Shown: one piece after another, positions 25,852 through 35,907 of the stretch
Layout: each line of letters starts with the position of its first letter
Position numbering within the stretch: the first letter of the stretch is position 1
Source: Spirosomataceae bacterium TFI 002
Lineage (GTDB): Bacteria; Bacteroidota; Bacteroidia; Cytophagales; Spirosomataceae
DNA: 64,000 bases
Reading direction: 5' to 3'
Assembly (NCBI GenBank): GCA_900230115.1
Contig: LT907983.1
Coordinates: 1,240,001-1,304,000, forward strand
Made by a program: the position numbers and the translations under genes
Notes under the pieces: model-generated
What the model saw: only the letters and a program-made list of their open reading frames with translations
Told to the model about the DNA's origin: nothing
Database searches by the model: none

Positions 25852-27018
25852 TTAGTACAGCTTTGCCCTCAAAGACAACACCGCCCAAAGGACACATAAC
25901 CCCGAAACGAGCATAAAGGCAAAGGATAAACTCACGGCTTCGGAAATAAATCCAATGATCACTGGCCCAACCATGAAACCAATCATGGCAAAAGTGTTAA
26001 AAATAGCCAAGCCCGCTCCTTTTTTCATTCCTGGAACTCTAGCTGAACTCGCATAAAGAATGGGAGCAGCACAAGAAACACCAGCTCCTACCAGTGAAAA
26101 CCCAATAATTGCCATCTCCACATTTGGCAATAAAATTAGTACCATGATACCGATAAAGCTAATTACAGCTCCCCATGTCAATATTTTATTGGCTCCATAC
26201 CTTGGAATCAATGCATCTCCAAAAAATCTACCCAAGGCCATAAAAAGTGAATAAGCAGCTAAACCCCAACCTGTAAAATAGGTACTGGACTTTATCACAT
26301 CTCTCATAAATACCGAAGACCAGTCTGCCATTGTTCCTTCTGTGAAATTATTGCAGAGACCCATTAAAATCATTATCAAAAGTGGTCCTGTGGGCATCGT
26401 AAACTTAGAATTGCTCGCAGGTGCAGATTCCTCTTTTTGGTCGGCAATAGACAAAAGTGTTTTGCGAACAATTAATCCGCCTAGCACAACAAAAGTGATT
26501 ACAAAGACTACATACAATCCACCTTCCACTTTGAGCCCAATGGCTGTGCTCGCAGCTATGGAACTAAGCATTAGTCCAATACTAAACAATCCATGACAAG
26601 TACTTATGATATTAATCCTTTCACTGACCTCCAGTGACCCTGCCACGGTATTCATGGCAACATTGGTGATAGAAATACCCGACCCACATAGAAATAAGCC
26701 AATGGGTAACATCCAAAAAAACGGGACATTAAGGGGAATCAGAAATGCAAAACACATAAAAAATAAGCCAAACAATGTAGCTCTCTGCATTCCAATCCTG
26801 TTTACCAAATATGCTCCCATGGCATTCATGCTGAGAGCACCAAGTGGCATGCTAAGGAGCAACATGCCTAAATCGGCATCATTGAGGTCGTATCTAATTT
26901 TAACCTGTGGAATAAATGTTGCCCATGTACCAAAAAGTATCCCTACTGCTAAAAAAGGCCAACCGATTGCCCTACTGAATTTGTTGCCTAAAAAATCCTT
27001 AGTAAGGTGACTAAACAT
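25852..27018 (-). CDS. Major facilitator superfamily transporter
   Basis: This 388-residue protein has about twelve hydrophobic helices. The first helix region reads FLAVGILFGTWATFIPQVK, followed by DLGMLLLSMPLGALSMNAMGAYLVNR, which resembles the YbjJ/FucP-like MFS group. A central hydrophilic loop (KEESAPASNSKF) divides two six-helix halves, and the second half has MADWSSVFMRDV, a motif of that group. The transported substrate is unknown. Its start codon overlaps the end of the HAD phosphatase gene by 8 bp, so they form a two-gene unit; a sugar or sugar-phosphate context is possible but not shown. Confidence 0.85.
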   Translation of the reverse strand: MFSHLTKDFLGNKFSRAIGWPFLAVGILFGTWATFIPQVKIRYDLNDADLGMLLLSMPLGALSMNAMGAYLVNRIGMQRATLFGLFFMCFAFLIPLNVPFFWMLPIGLFLCGSGISITNVAMNTVAGSLEVSERINIISTCHGLFSIGLMLSSIAASTAIGLKVEGGLYVVFVITFVVLGGLIVRKTLLSIADQKEESAPASNSKFTMPTGPLLIMILMGLCNNFTEGTMADWSSVFMRDVIKSSTYFTGWGLAAYSLFMALGRFFGDALIPRYGANKILTWGAVISFIGIMVLILLPNVEMAIIGFSLVGAGVSCAAPILYASSARVPGMKKGAGLAIFNTFAMIGFMVGPVIIGFISEAVSLSFAFMLVSGLCVLWAVLSLRAKLY

Positions 27019-27670
27019 CCAAAATCGACTTTATCAACTGAACATTTAAACCTTCATAGGTTTCAATGTAATGATCACAAGGGGGTAATTCCGATTTAGT
27101 GTGCGAACTCAATACGCCCGTAACCTTCATTCCTGCATTTATGGCCGCCGAAACTCCAGAAAATGAATCTTCAAATACCATACAGTCACTAGGTTTTAAA
27201 CCTAAGTTTTGAGCCGAAGTTAGGTAAACTTCAGGATCTGGCTTGTGCTTGCTTACATCTTCACTCGCCATAATAGACTCCATATGAGCCTCAAAACCAA
27301 CTTTTGCCATTATAAGCTCAAGGTTGGCTTTTGGGGCAGAAGTAGCTACTCCCGTTTTAAATCCATTAGATTTCAAAGAATTCAAGAAACCCATATAACC
27401 TGGAATTGTGACTACTTGATCAGCATAAATTTCACGAAACAGCCCTTCCTTTTCGTTTTCCATGTCAATAAACTCTTGCCCAATTATCTCCCTTCCTAAA
27501 AAGTGCTTGAGTATATAAGAATTACTTTTGCCAAACATGTGCTCAGCAAACTCTTCGTCTGTTGGCTGAAGGCCTCTTTTTCCAAAAAATACACGGAATG
27601 CTTGAGAGTGGAATGGATTTGTGTGACAAATAACCCCATCCATGTCGAAAATGACTGCTTTGGTTTTCAT
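27011..27670 (-). CDS. HAD-family hydrolase, beta-phosphoglucomutase/phosphatase-like
   Basis: This haloacid-dehalogenase-like protein has motif I FDMDGVICHT (nucleophile and acid/base Asp), motif II TSAPKANLE (after GVATSA), motif III Lys in SKHKPDPEVY, and motif IV FEDSFSGVSAA. A helical cap follows motif I, as in beta-phosphoglucomutase-like subfamily I enzymes. I chose MKTKAVIFDMDGV as the start because the motif I strand then begins at residue 4, as in relatives; the longer frame adds 26 residues extending across the promoter region of divergent uvrA. The sugar phosphate acted on is unknown. Confidence 0.85.
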   Translation of the reverse strand: MKTKAVIFDMDGVICHTNPFHSQAFRVFFGKRGLQPTDEEFAEHMFGKSNSYILKHFLGREIIGQEFIDMENEKEGLFREIYADQVVTIPGYMGFLNSLKSNGFKTGVATSAPKANLELIMAKVGFEAHMESIMASEDVSKHKPDPEVYLTSAQNLGLKPSDCMVFEDSFSGVSAAINAGMKVTGVLSSHTKSELPPCDHYIETYEGLNVQLIKSILDV

Positions 27671-27733
27671 GCCGCAAATGTCTAACATTATTAGCTGCTT
27701 TACAAAACCTTTAGTACCGCCAATTGTGTTATG

Positions 27734-27741
27734 TATCTTTG
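27734..27741 (+). promoter_or_regulatory. Candidate -7 box of the uvrA operon
   Basis: TATCTTTG matches TAnnTTTG; TTTA ends 20 nt upstream, close to the TTTG -33 element. The start codon follows 21 bp downstream. Confidence 0.5.
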
Positions 27742-27762
27742 TGCCCAAGGATATAAATTCAA

Positions 27763-30609
27763 ATGCCAGACTCGATCGAAAATTTAGACCCCAAAGAATA
27801 CATCATTATCAAAGGTGCAAGGGTAAATAATCTTAAAAATATAGATGTCGCTATCAAGCGAAACAAGCTTACAGTTATCACAGGGCTATCTGGAAGCGGA
27901 AAATCTTCCTTAGCCTTTGATACACTTTATGCCGAAGGACAGCGAATGTATGTGGAAAGCTTAAGTAGCTATGCCCGTCAGTTTCTCGGCAGAATGGAAA
28001 AGCCAGAGGTAGATTATATTCGTGGAGTTGCCCCTGCTATTGCCATTGAACAAAGGGTAAGTTCAAAAAATCCACGATCTACGGTAGGAACAACTACAGA
28101 GATTTATGATTATCTCAAGTTACTTTTCGCCAGGGTGGGTATAACCTACTCACCAGAATCTGGAGAAATTGTAAGTAAAGATTCAGTGACGGACGTTACT
28201 AATTTCATTTTCTCACACGAGGACGGCACAAAATTGCTAATTCATACGCCGCTTCAAATAAAGCCAGAAAGAACGCTTCAAAAGGAGTTAGATCTACTGC
28301 TTAAAAAAGGCTACACCAGAATAATAGTAGATGGTGATGTAAGCATGATTGAAGACCTTTTGGAAGATAAAAACTCGATTAAATCTCTTCCACAAGATAA
28401 AATAGAAATATTAATTGACAGAGCCGTTGTTCGCTTTGATGATAAAAACGAACCCGAAGAAGATACTTTGTTTAGAATAAGTGACTCTGTACAAACAGCT
28501 TTTTTTGAAGGTGAAGGAAATTGTAATGTTTCCATCGTAGGTAAAGAAACACGTACTTTCAGTGACCGTTTTGAATTGGACGGAATTTTATTTGAAGAAC
28601 CTACTGTCAACCTTTTTGCTTTTAATAACCCTTATGGAGCCTGTAAACGCTGTGAAGGTTTTGGAAAAGTATTGGGTCTTGATGAAGAGCTAGTTATTCC
28701 AGATAAAAACCTTTCCGTTTTTGAAGGTGCTATTGCTCCATGGAGAAGTGAAAGAATGGGCGAATGGCTAACACCTTTACTTAAAAATGGCATTCATTTC
28801 GATTTCCCTATTCATAGAGCGTACAAAGACTTATCAGAAAAAGAACAAGCACTACTTTGGAGAGGGAATAAGCACTTTGCAGGCTTAGATGCTTTCTTTC
28901 AAGAACTAGAAAGTCAATCCTATAAAGTCCAATACCGCGTGATGTTATCGAGGTATAGAGGTCGCACCGTTTGCCCAGATTGTAAAGGTTCTCGACTTCG
29001 AATTGATGCTTCTTATGTTAAAATTGGCGGTCATTCTATTGTAGACTTGGTTTTAATGCCCATTGATAAAGCAGTAGAATTTTTCAATGCACTTGAGCTT
29101 ACTTCTCACCAAGAAGAAATAGCAAAGCGAATTTTGATAGAAATTAAAACTAGGCTGGACTATATGCAGCGAGTTGGATTGGGATATTTGACCTTGAATA
29201 GACTCACAAATTCACTTTCTGGTGGCGAGTTCCAAAGAATTAAATTAGCCACCTCATTAGGGTCCGCTTTGGTGGGCTCAATGTATATTTTGGATGAACC
29301 TAGCATTGGTCTACATCCAAGAGATACGCAGCGATTAGTTTCTGTACTAGAGTCTCTTAGAGATTTAGGTAACTCTGTAATTGTTGTGGAGCATGAGGAA
29401 GAAGTAATGAAAACTGCCGATGACATAATAGACATTGGCCCAGATGCAGGAAACCTTGGCGGAGAGCTCATGTTTCAAGGTTCGTTAGACGAATTAATGA
29501 AGCTAAATGGCACAACCAATAGCCACACTGTCAATTTCTTACAAGGTAAAGAGCAAATACCAATTCCAAAACACAGACGTAAACCAAGTGACTTCCTCAA
29601 AATATCGGGAGCAAGCGAAAACAACCTTAAAAATATTGATGTAAAAATTCCGCTAGGAGTTCTAGCAGTTGTTACGGGAGTTAGTGGTTCTGGAAAATCT
29701 ACTTTAATTAGAAAAATTCTGTATCCAGCCATTGCCCGATTAAAGGGAGAATATACTCAAGATTCTGGAAAGTTTGAAGAGCTCACTGGAGCCATGAGCC
29801 GAATAGAAAGTATTGAGATGATCGATCAAGACCCTATTGGGAAGTCTAGCAGGTCAAACCCAGTTACCTATATCAAAGCTTACGATGCAATCAGAGCTTT
29901 GATGTCGGATCAACAATTGGCAAAGAACAGAGATTACAAACCAGCATTTTTCTCCTTCAATGTAGACGGTGGCCGTTGTGAATCTTGCCAAGGCGAAGGT
30001 CAGCAAACGATAGAAATGCAATTCATGGCAGATGTAAAACTCACTTGCGAAAGTTGCCATGGAAATCGTTTCAAGCAAGAAATACTTGAGGTGACTTACA
30101 ATGGCAAAAACATTTCGGACATACTGAATATGACCATTGATGAGGCTTTGGATTTTTTCAAAGAATCGCAACCAAAGATCTACGAGAAACTTAGACCATT
30201 GCAGGATGTAGGCCTTGGCTATATTGGGCTGGGACAATCTTCAAATACCCTTTCGGGTGGAGAAGCACAACGTGTTAAACTTGCATTTTTCTTAGGAAAA
30301 GGAAATAGTGACAAGGGCAAAACCTTGTTTATTTTTGATGAACCAACCACTGGACTTCACTTTCATGACATCCAGAAACTCCTCAAAGCTATCAATGCAT
30401 TGATAGAGCAAGGAGATTCAGTGATAATCATCGAACATAACATGGAAGTAATAAAATGTGCTGACTGGATTCTTGATTTAGGGCCAGAAGGCGGTGAAGA
30501 AGGTGGCTATTTATGCTTTTCTGGAACTCCCGAAGAAATGGTAAAATTGGAGAACAATTACACTGCTGACTTTTTGAAAGAAAAATTAAATCCGCCAGTA
30601 AAAAAATAA
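27763..30609 (+). CDS. uvrA: Excinuclease ABC subunit A
   Basis: UvrA is the damage-recognition ATPase of nucleotide excision repair and loads UvrB. All landmarks are present: Walker A at 41-48 (GLSGSGKS), the UvrA-specific [19 protein letters not shown], and [10 protein letters not shown] with [10 protein letters not shown] as zinc-finger cysteines. The first ABC signature is [12 protein letters not shown], with Walker [16 protein letters not shown]. The second Walker A is [10 protein letters not shown], followed by the zinc site CESCQGEG...CESCHGNRF and the second signature [12 protein letters not shown]. The length (948) is normal. It starts a three-gene operon with DUF422 and amidohydrolase genes. 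Confidence 0.98.
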   Translation: MPDSIENLDPKEYIIIKGARVNNLKNIDVAIKRNKLTVITGLSGSGKSSLAFDTLYAEGQRMYVESLSSYARQFLGRMEKPEVDYIRGVAPAIAIEQRVSSKNPRSTVGTTTEIYDYLKLLFARVGITYSPESGEIVSKDSVTDVTNFIFSHEDGTKLLIHTPLQIKPERTLQKELDLLLKKGYTRIIVDGDVSMIEDLLEDKNSIKSLPQDKIEILIDRAVVRFDDKNEPEEDTLFRISDSVQTAFFEGEGNCNVSIVGKETRTFSDRFELDGILFEEPTVNLFAFNNPYGACKRCEGFGKVLGLDEELVIPDKNLSVFEGAIAPWRSERMGEWLTPLLKNGIHFDFPIHRAYKDLSEKEQALLWRGNKHFAGLDAFFQELESQSYKVQYRVMLSRYRGRTVCPDCKGSRLRIDASYVKIGGHSIVDLVLMPIDKAVEFFNALELTSHQEEIAKRILIEIKTRLDYMQRVGLGYLTLNRLTNSLSGGEFQRIKLATSLGSALVGSMYILDEPSIGLHPRDTQRLVSVLESLRDLGNSVIVVEHEEEVMKTADDIIDIGPDAGNLGGELMFQGSLDELMKLNGTTNSHTVNFLQGKEQIPIPKHRRKPSDFLKISGASENNLKNIDVKIPLGVLAVVTGVSGSGKSTLIRKILYPAIARLKGEYTQDSGKFEELTGAMSRIESIEMIDQDPIGKSSRSNPVTYIKAYDAIRALMSDQQLAKNRDYKPAFFSFNVDGGRCESCQGEGQQTIEMQFMADVKLTCESCHGNRFKQEILEVTYNGKNISDILNMTIDEALDFFKESQPKIYEKLRPLQDVGLGYIGLGQSSNTLSGGEAQRVKLAFFLGKGNSDKGKTLFIFDEPTTGLHFHDIQKLLKAINALIEQGDSVIIIEHNMEVIKCADWILDLGPEGGEEGGYLCFSGTPEEMVKLENNYTADFLKEKLNPPVKK

Positions 30610-30610
30610 C

Positions 30611-31261
30611 ATGACATCGAGCAAGGCCAAATCATTCATCTATCTTTCAATAGCAATGTACTTGGCTGGCCTTATTGGCCTCAATATTGAAGCTACAAAG
30701 GAGCTTTTTCGATTTTTGACGCCTTTTCATTTACTGAGTTCGGCAGCAATACTTATTTATTTCGAATCCAATAAGTCGAAACCATTTTGGATGTATTTAG
30801 CTATATCCTACCTAATTGGCTTTTTCATAGAAGTTGCAGGCGTAAATACAGGACTTATTTTTGGAGAATATGCCTATGGCAAAACTTTAGGGTTGAAGAT
30901 TTGGAATACCCCACTCATGATTGGTGTCAATTGGTTTGTACTCAGTTTTGTAATTGCGAAGAGTCTTTCTTTGTGGAGTAAAAAAGCTACATTTCTCAAA
31001 AATACATGGATTTTTTCAGCTACTGGAGGTGCATTAATGACCCTTTTAGATTTCTTTGCCGAACCACCTGCCATTTATCATGACATGTGGTCCTGGACTA
31101 GTAGCTTACCACCACTCCAAAATTATTTTTCTTGGTTTTTAGTATCAGCTTTTCTTATGTTAATTTACCAAAAACTAAGAATTGAAGAATTTAACCCTTT
31201 AGCATTACCCATTTTAGTACTGCAATTTTTCTTTTTCCTAGTTCAATACATATTATTATGA
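30611..31261 (+). CDS. Carotenoid biosynthesis protein, DUF422 (CruF-like)
   Basis: This 216-residue integral membrane protein has six or seven predicted helices and matches the DUF422 family, which includes carotenoid 1,2-hydratases of the CruF type and bisanhydrobacterioruberin hydratase relatives. Characteristic residues are GFFIEVAGVNTGLIFGEYAYG, read as FFIEVAGVNTG and FGEYAYG, then TPLMIGVNWFVL and DFFAEPPA. It starts one base after the uvrA stop and overlaps the next gene by ATGA, so the three genes are tightly linked. Linking a carotenoid enzyme to excision repair suggests a shared light or UV response, which is inference. No other carotenoid genes are in this window. Confidence 0.85.
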   Translation: MTSSKAKSFIYLSIAMYLAGLIGLNIEATKELFRFLTPFHLLSSAAILIYFESNKSKPFWMYLAISYLIGFFIEVAGVNTGLIFGEYAYGKTLGLKIWNTPLMIGVNWFVLSFVIAKSLSLWSKKATFLKNTWIFSATGGALMTLLDFFAEPPAIYHDMWSWTSSLPPLQNYFSWFLVSAFLMLIYQKLRIEEFNPLALPILVLQFFFFLVQYILL

Positions 31262-32082
31262 TAGACGCTCACCATCATTTTTGGAACTACAATTCAGAGG
31301 ATTTCGCTTGGATTGACGAAAGCATGACAGCTATAAGAAGGAGTTTTCTCCCTCCAGACTTGTCCCCTATTTTGAAAGAAAATGGAATTGAAGGCTCGGT
31401 ACTTATTCAAGTAAATAGAGATGAAAAAGAAAACGAGATCTTCCTTCAGTTTGCAAATCAGAATGATTTTGTAAAAGGGACAGTTGGCTGGCTCGATTTA
31501 ACAGCACCTAATTTAGAAGAAAAGCTAGAAAAGTATGCTAACGAACCTAAGCTAAAGGGATTTAGAGAAATTGCCCAAGGAAATTCAGATAAGTACTTCC
31601 CTAGTCCTTCTTTCAGAAAAGGTGTAGAATTATTGGGTAAAAAAGGATTTACCTATGACATTTTAGTTTTCGAAAGAGACCTTAAAAACACACTTGATTT
31701 TGTAGAATCTTTGCCAAATAACAAGTTCGTAATAGACCATATCGCTAAACCAGATATTAAAAATGGCTCCATTGGAAGATGGAGTAACTATATGAAAGCA
31801 CTCGCTCAATATCCCAATGTGAGTGTGAAAATATCTGGAATGACCACGGAGGCAGATTGGAACAATTGGAAAAAAGAAGGTTTCTATATTTATTTAGACC
31901 ACCTCATGGGTGCCTTTGGTGTAAATAGACTCATGTACGGTTCAGATTGGCCTGTATGCCTATTAGCTGCGAAATATGCTGAACAATTGGCAATTCTCAA
32001 AAGCTACACTAAAAACCTTAGTACTGAGGAGCAAAGAAAGATATTTCATAAAAATGCTGTAGACTTCTATGGTTTAGATTAG
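31258..32082 (+). CDS. Amidohydrolase-2 family TIM-barrel hydrolase
   Basis: The 274-residue protein resembles L-fuconolactone/2-pyrone-dicarboxylate hydrolases of the amidohydrolase superfamily. The N-terminal metal or substrate motif DAHHHFW is followed by the barrel with QVNRDEKENEIFL, FVKGTVGWLD and GFREIAQG. 'NKFVIDHIAKPDIK' supplies the His-Lys signature of strand 6, 'VSVKISGM' the next strand, and MYGSDWPVC the conserved terminal Asp. A lactonase role is likely, but the sugar lactone or aromatic substrate is undetermined. It overlaps DUF422 by four bases. Confidence 0.85.
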   Translation: MIDAHHHFWNYNSEDFAWIDESMTAIRRSFLPPDLSPILKENGIEGSVLIQVNRDEKENEIFLQFANQNDFVKGTVGWLDLTAPNLEEKLEKYANEPKLKGFREIAQGNSDKYFPSPSFRKGVELLGKKGFTYDILVFERDLKNTLDFVESLPNNKFVIDHIAKPDIKNGSIGRWSNYMKALAQYPNVSVKISGMTTEADWNNWKKEGFYIYLDHLMGAFGVNRLMYGSDWPVCLLAAKYAEQLAILKSYTKNLSTEEQRKIFHKNAVDFYGLD

Positions 32083-32143
32083 GTATTAAACAAATAACAT
32101 TGGTAAATTAGCAAACACTTAACCTATCTAAAAAGACATTATA

Positions 32144-33343
32144 ATGGAAGCACTCTTTGCTACTGCAAGAACGAGAGAACTTATACCAAAGATTGAAAAG
32201 TTTGTACAAGAAGAGTTATTCCCACTCGAAACTCCCGCAAATCTCTCAGGTAACTTTTCTATCGTTGAACCCACCTTATTAGCCTTAAGACAAAAAGTTA
32301 AACAAATGGGACTTTGGGGTCTAGCCCTACCCGAATCAATGGGTGGCAAGGGTTTAACGCTCTGTGAATTTGGGCAAATAAGCGAGTATCTTGCAAAATC
32401 TCCATTTGGTCATTTTGTATTTAACTCCCAAGCACCAGACATTGGAAACATGGAATTATTACATGCTCATGCCGATAAAGGACTTCATGAAAAATTCCTT
32501 TACCCTTTGGCAGCAGGAGAAATAAGAAGTTGCTTTTCCATGACAGAACCCGAATTTGCAGGTTCTAACCCTACTAAAATGGGAACAACAGCAGTGAAAG
32601 ACGGAAACGATTACGTTATCAACGGACACAAATGGTTTACTTCCTCTGCGGATGGGGCTGCATTTGCTGTCGTAATGGCGGTTACCAACCCCGACGCTGC
32701 ACCACACAAAAGAGCTTCTCAAATACTCGTACCATTAGATTCTCCAGGCTATGAATTTATAAGAAATATTCCAATAATGGGACATACCGGCGACAGCTGG
32801 GCAAGCCATGCAGAAGTAAGATATAATGATGTTAGAGTTCCTCAAAGCAACCTAATTGGTGTTGAAGGCGAAGGATTTTATTTAGCTCAGCAAAGACTTG
32901 GGCCAGGAAGAATTCACCACTGCATGCGATTTATAGGAATCGCAGAGAGAGCCTTCACTCTTATGTGTGATTATGCAGTAAAACGAGAAGTGAGAGACGG
33001 TCAATACCTTGCGGACATGCAAAGCATTCAAACATTCATTGCCGATTCTCGTGTTGAAATTGACGCAGCAAGGCTTTTAGTGTTACGAACTGCAAAAATG
33101 ATAGATGAAGTAGGCTCCAAAGAAGCTAGAAATGAGATTTCTGGCATTAAATTCTTTACTGCTAATATGATGCTAAGAGTGATTGACAAAGCAATTCAAA
33201 CTCATGGAGGGCTTGGTATGACCAATGACATTATTCTTTCATATTGGTATGCCCATGAGCGAGCGTCGCGAATCTATGATGGTGCCGATGAAGTACACCG
33301 TAGTTCTCTAGCTAAAGGAATATTAAAGAAGTACCGCTCATGA
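32144..33343 (+). CDS. Acyl-CoA dehydrogenase (ACAD10/11- or LvaC-like, by context)
   Basis: This FAD-dependent acyl-CoA dehydrogenase (399 residues) has the usual domain order: N-terminal helices, a middle beta-domain with CFSMTEPEFAGSNPTKMGTTA, and a C-terminal helical domain with LGPGRIHHCMRFIGIAERAF and IQTHGGLGMTNDI. The active-site Glu of medium-chain enzymes is not easily placed; in ACAD10/11 relatives an Asp/Glu near YDGADEVHR is typical, and that motif is present (RIYDGADEVHRSSLAKGIL). The gene overlaps the APH-kinase gene by ATGA, reproducing the domain pair that ACAD10/11 carry in one protein. Confidence 0.9.
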   Translation: MEALFATARTRELIPKIEKFVQEELFPLETPANLSGNFSIVEPTLLALRQKVKQMGLWGLALPESMGGKGLTLCEFGQISEYLAKSPFGHFVFNSQAPDIGNMELLHAHADKGLHEKFLYPLAAGEIRSCFSMTEPEFAGSNPTKMGTTAVKDGNDYVINGHKWFTSSADGAAFAVVMAVTNPDAAPHKRASQILVPLDSPGYEFIRNIPIMGHTGDSWASHAEVRYNDVRVPQSNLIGVEGEGFYLAQQRLGPGRIHHCMRFIGIAERAFTLMCDYAVKREVRDGQYLADMQSIQTFIADSRVEIDAARLLVLRTAKMIDEVGSKEARNEISGIKFFTANMMLRVIDKAIQTHGGLGMTNDIILSYWYAHERASRIYDGADEVHRSSLAKGILKKYRS

Positions 33344-34410
33344 ATTTTGAAATAGACAGTGCAGGCGAAATAAGAAAAGGGGAAACTATAGACCTTGTAA
33401 GCCTGAATAAGTACTTAAAAAAGATCTTAGCGGATAAAATAGTAGAAATAAAGCAATATGGCGGAGGATTTAGCAACCTTACTTTTGAGCTAATTACACC
33501 AGGTAAAAGTTACGTACTAAGAAAGCCGCCTGCTGGAGCCAAAGAAATAAAAGGCGGTCATGACATGGCTCGTGAATTTGGTTTACTTCAAAAAATCGCT
33601 TCTGCTGGTTTTCAAAAAGTACCAAAAGCCATTCACCTTTGTGAAAATGAAGAGATTATTGGTGACATTTTCTATGTAATGGAGAAAGTAGATGGTATTA
33701 TTTTAAGAGCAAATGATGCCCTCCAGTTTGCAAAGGAAATTCCAGAATCCTCAATTCGAAAACTTTCTGAAGCGATTTGCAGAGAGCAAGCAAAATTACA
33801 CTTGATTGACATTGAGGAAACGGGTCTCATTGAGATTGGCAAACCTGATGGTTATGTACGAAGACAAATTGTAGGCTGGATAAAAAGATACCTGGCTTCT
33901 CAGACCGACCCTATCCAAGACATGGTTGATATTTTCACTTGGCTTGAAGATGAACTTCCAGAATCTACGCATCAAAGTCTAATTCACAATGATTATAAGT
34001 ATGATAATCTGGTATTGAATGCACGTAATATCACCGAAATCAAGGCCATTCTAGACTGGGAAATGACAACTGTAGGAGATCCACTTATGGACCTTGGTGC
34101 AACTTTAGCATATTGGACCGAAGCAGGTGACGAATCATTTACAAAGCAGTTCAACCTTTCATGGGTAAAAGGAAACCTCACTAGAAAAGAGTACACCGAA
34201 ATGTACTCAGAGCTAACCGGATTCGATACTTCAAACATCTTGTTCTATTATGTTTTCGGTTTATTCAAAAATGCAGTAATCATACAACAGATTTATTATC
34301 GCTACCACAAGGGATTCACAAACGACCCTAGGTTCAAAAACTTAATTTACGGTGTTAAGGTTTTGGCTAAAAAAGCAGTAAAATCCATACAAAGTGGAGA
34401 GTTGAAGTGA
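33340..34410 (+). CDS. APH-family kinase paired with acyl-CoA dehydrogenase (LvaA/ACAD10-like)
   Basis: The 356-residue aminoglycoside-phosphotransferase-fold protein has the N-lobe Gly-rich segment QYGGGFSNLTFEL, the Lys region SYVLRKPPAGA, and the catalytic loop LIHNDYKYDNLVL, with HND in place of the usual HGD. The metal-binding Asp lies in ILDWEMTTVGDPLMDLG. This is the ACAD10/11 and LvaA type rather than an antibiotic kinase. LvaA of Pseudomonas putida phosphorylates 4-hydroxyvaleryl-CoA. Together with the dehydrogenase encoded just upstream it could phosphorylate and dehydrate 4-hydroxyacyl-CoA (inference from the named families). Confidence 0.85.
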   Translation: MNFEIDSAGEIRKGETIDLVSLNKYLKKILADKIVEIKQYGGGFSNLTFELITPGKSYVLRKPPAGAKEIKGGHDMAREFGLLQKIASAGFQKVPKAIHLCENEEIIGDIFYVMEKVDGIILRANDALQFAKEIPESSIRKLSEAICREQAKLHLIDIEETGLIEIGKPDGYVRRQIVGWIKRYLASQTDPIQDMVDIFTWLEDELPESTHQSLIHNDYKYDNLVLNARNITEIKAILDWEMTTVGDPLMDLGATLAYWTEAGDESFTKQFNLSWVKGNLTRKEYTEMYSELTGFDTSNILFYYVFGLFKNAVIIQQIYYRYHKGFTNDPRFKNLIYGVKVLAKKAVKSIQSGELK

Positions 34411-34428
34411 TCTAAACTCAATAGTGTT

Positions 34429-35898
34429 TCAAAAGTAAGGCCCTTCTTCGGAGTATATTTTCAGGCTATTTTTATGAGCACCTATTGCTTTTACTACCTC
34501 ATTGCTGGTATTCGTACTATACACAAATACCTCTCTCAAGGAAGGAAATTTCAATAGGTCAATCAAGTCTTTATCACTTGTTTTTGTGTAGGAAATGTTC
34601 AATGTTTTCAGTTTTGGTAAGCTACTAAGTAAAACAATTCCATCTCCATTTATCGCTGTTTTTTGCAGATATAACTCCGTCAGATTTGGCATATGAGAGA
34701 TCAAATACAAGTCTGAATCATCAATTTGGGTAGAAACAAGAGACATTTTGGTAAAAACATCTAAATAAGGCTTAAGTTTCTCAAGTTTCTCACCATCAAA
34801 AGGAGCAGGAGGAAATCGGTTAGACAATGTATAATATTCACCGTCATCGTCTAATTTAATTACCATTTCTATATCTTCTGCGATCTCTTTCAATTCTTGA
34901 TCAAGCTTTTGCTTAGTCAATTGCCTTAATCGTGCTTTGAATTTATACTTAGAGAATGAAGAGGAAAGTCCATCAGCCAATTCAATCACTCGCTTGTTTT
35001 CCAAACTTTGTATTGCTTGGTTTTCTTTAGCTCCTAAATCTATCCAAAGTTTAATTATTTCAATTTCGTCGGGTTCCAAGTTTTTCTTCCCTTGGGTTGG
35101 CATGTGATCATCTGCAGTATCCGGTAACATCACTCTTCTAATTATTTCACTTTCCAGAGATTGAGCGACTGTTACTGGCATTTTTCCACTATCTCCTTTT
35201 TTGAACAAATCTGCATAAGTCACCAATGACAAATTCCCTTCCGATCTTAATGTATTGTGGCAAGAGCCACATTTGGCATCCAAAATGAGCTGCACAACAT
35301 CTTCATAGAGAAATTGACTACTATCCGCTTTCACTAGTTTAGGTTGACCTATCGCCGGTAAATAAGTGCTGAGATAGTTTCTTCCATGTGTAATACTTCC
35401 TCCTTGATGTGCCGTATATAAAGCGAAAGCATTTGCAGCAAACACTAATATCAGATACAGGTACTTTCCCGCTGACCAATTGACACAAAATAAAACAAAA
35501 GAGGCTATGAAAAAGAAGCCAGTGAATACTGCTCCATTAAAATGCTGATCCATTAATAGCCCTTCATACTCACCGGATGAATACAAAAAATAACCTGACA
35601 GAATAGATAAGAGCGTGCAGAAAACAGCAAAAATAAAAAGATAGAACCTAAAACCCATTGAGATTGAAACAGATGGAAATAGGCTTAAAACTTCAATTAC
35701 AAGTAGTAAAACCAACAATACAATAGGAAAGTGAAGAAGTATGGGATGTAATCTCCCAACTGTCAAAAGTAATGGAGAGTTATTCTCAAAATATAGGTAT
35801 GGTAATGCTAAAAGTGACAAACCAAAGATCCCTATGATAACAGCCGTAATTGGTTTCTTAAAAAAAAACTCAATGTTCTCAAAAACCTTATTCTTCAT
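34429..35898 (-). CDS. Membrane DUF2231-like / cytochrome c (PSCyt1) / leucine-rich-repeat protein
   Basis: This is a paralogue of the protein encoded at 7473-8855: a membrane domain with several helices and the motif VGRLHPILLHFPIVLLVLLL, then a PSCyt1 domain with heme motif CGSCH at 210-214 and a distal segment DDHMPTQGKKNLE, then a leucine-rich C-terminus (LPKLKTLNISYTKTSD). HQGGSITHG near the end of the membrane domain matches HQGGNLTHG of the other copy. It is 489 residues long with an extra N-terminal hydrophobic helix. It lies downstream of the DUF1592-DUF1552 genes and 10 bp from the DUF1552 stop, so it probably belongs to their operon. Confidence 0.88.
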   Translation of the reverse strand: MKNKVFENIEFFFKKPITAVIIGIFGLSLLALPYLYFENNSPLLLTVGRLHPILLHFPIVLLVLLLVIEVLSLFPSVSISMGFRFYLFIFAVFCTLLSILSGYFLYSSGEYEGLLMDQHFNGAVFTGFFFIASFVLFCVNWSAGKYLYLILVFAANAFALYTAHQGGSITHGRNYLSTYLPAIGQPKLVKADSSQFLYEDVVQLILDAKCGSCHNTLRSEGNLSLVTYADLFKKGDSGKMPVTVAQSLESEIIRRVMLPDTADDHMPTQGKKNLEPDEIEIIKLWIDLGAKENQAIQSLENKRVIELADGLSSSFSKYKFKARLRQLTKQKLDQELKEIAEDIEMVIKLDDDGEYYTLSNRFPPAPFDGEKLEKLKPYLDVFTKMSLVSTQIDDSDLYLISHMPNLTELYLQKTAINGDGIVLLSSLPKLKTLNISYTKTSDKDLIDLLKFPSLREVFVYSTNTSNEVVKAIGAHKNSLKIYSEEGPYF

Positions 35899-35907
35899 TA
35901 GGGATAG

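Noticed and set aside
33340-34410. Aminoglycoside resistance kinase
   Set aside because: The fold is shared, but the operon with an acyl-CoA dehydrogenase points to the ACAD10/LvaA type.
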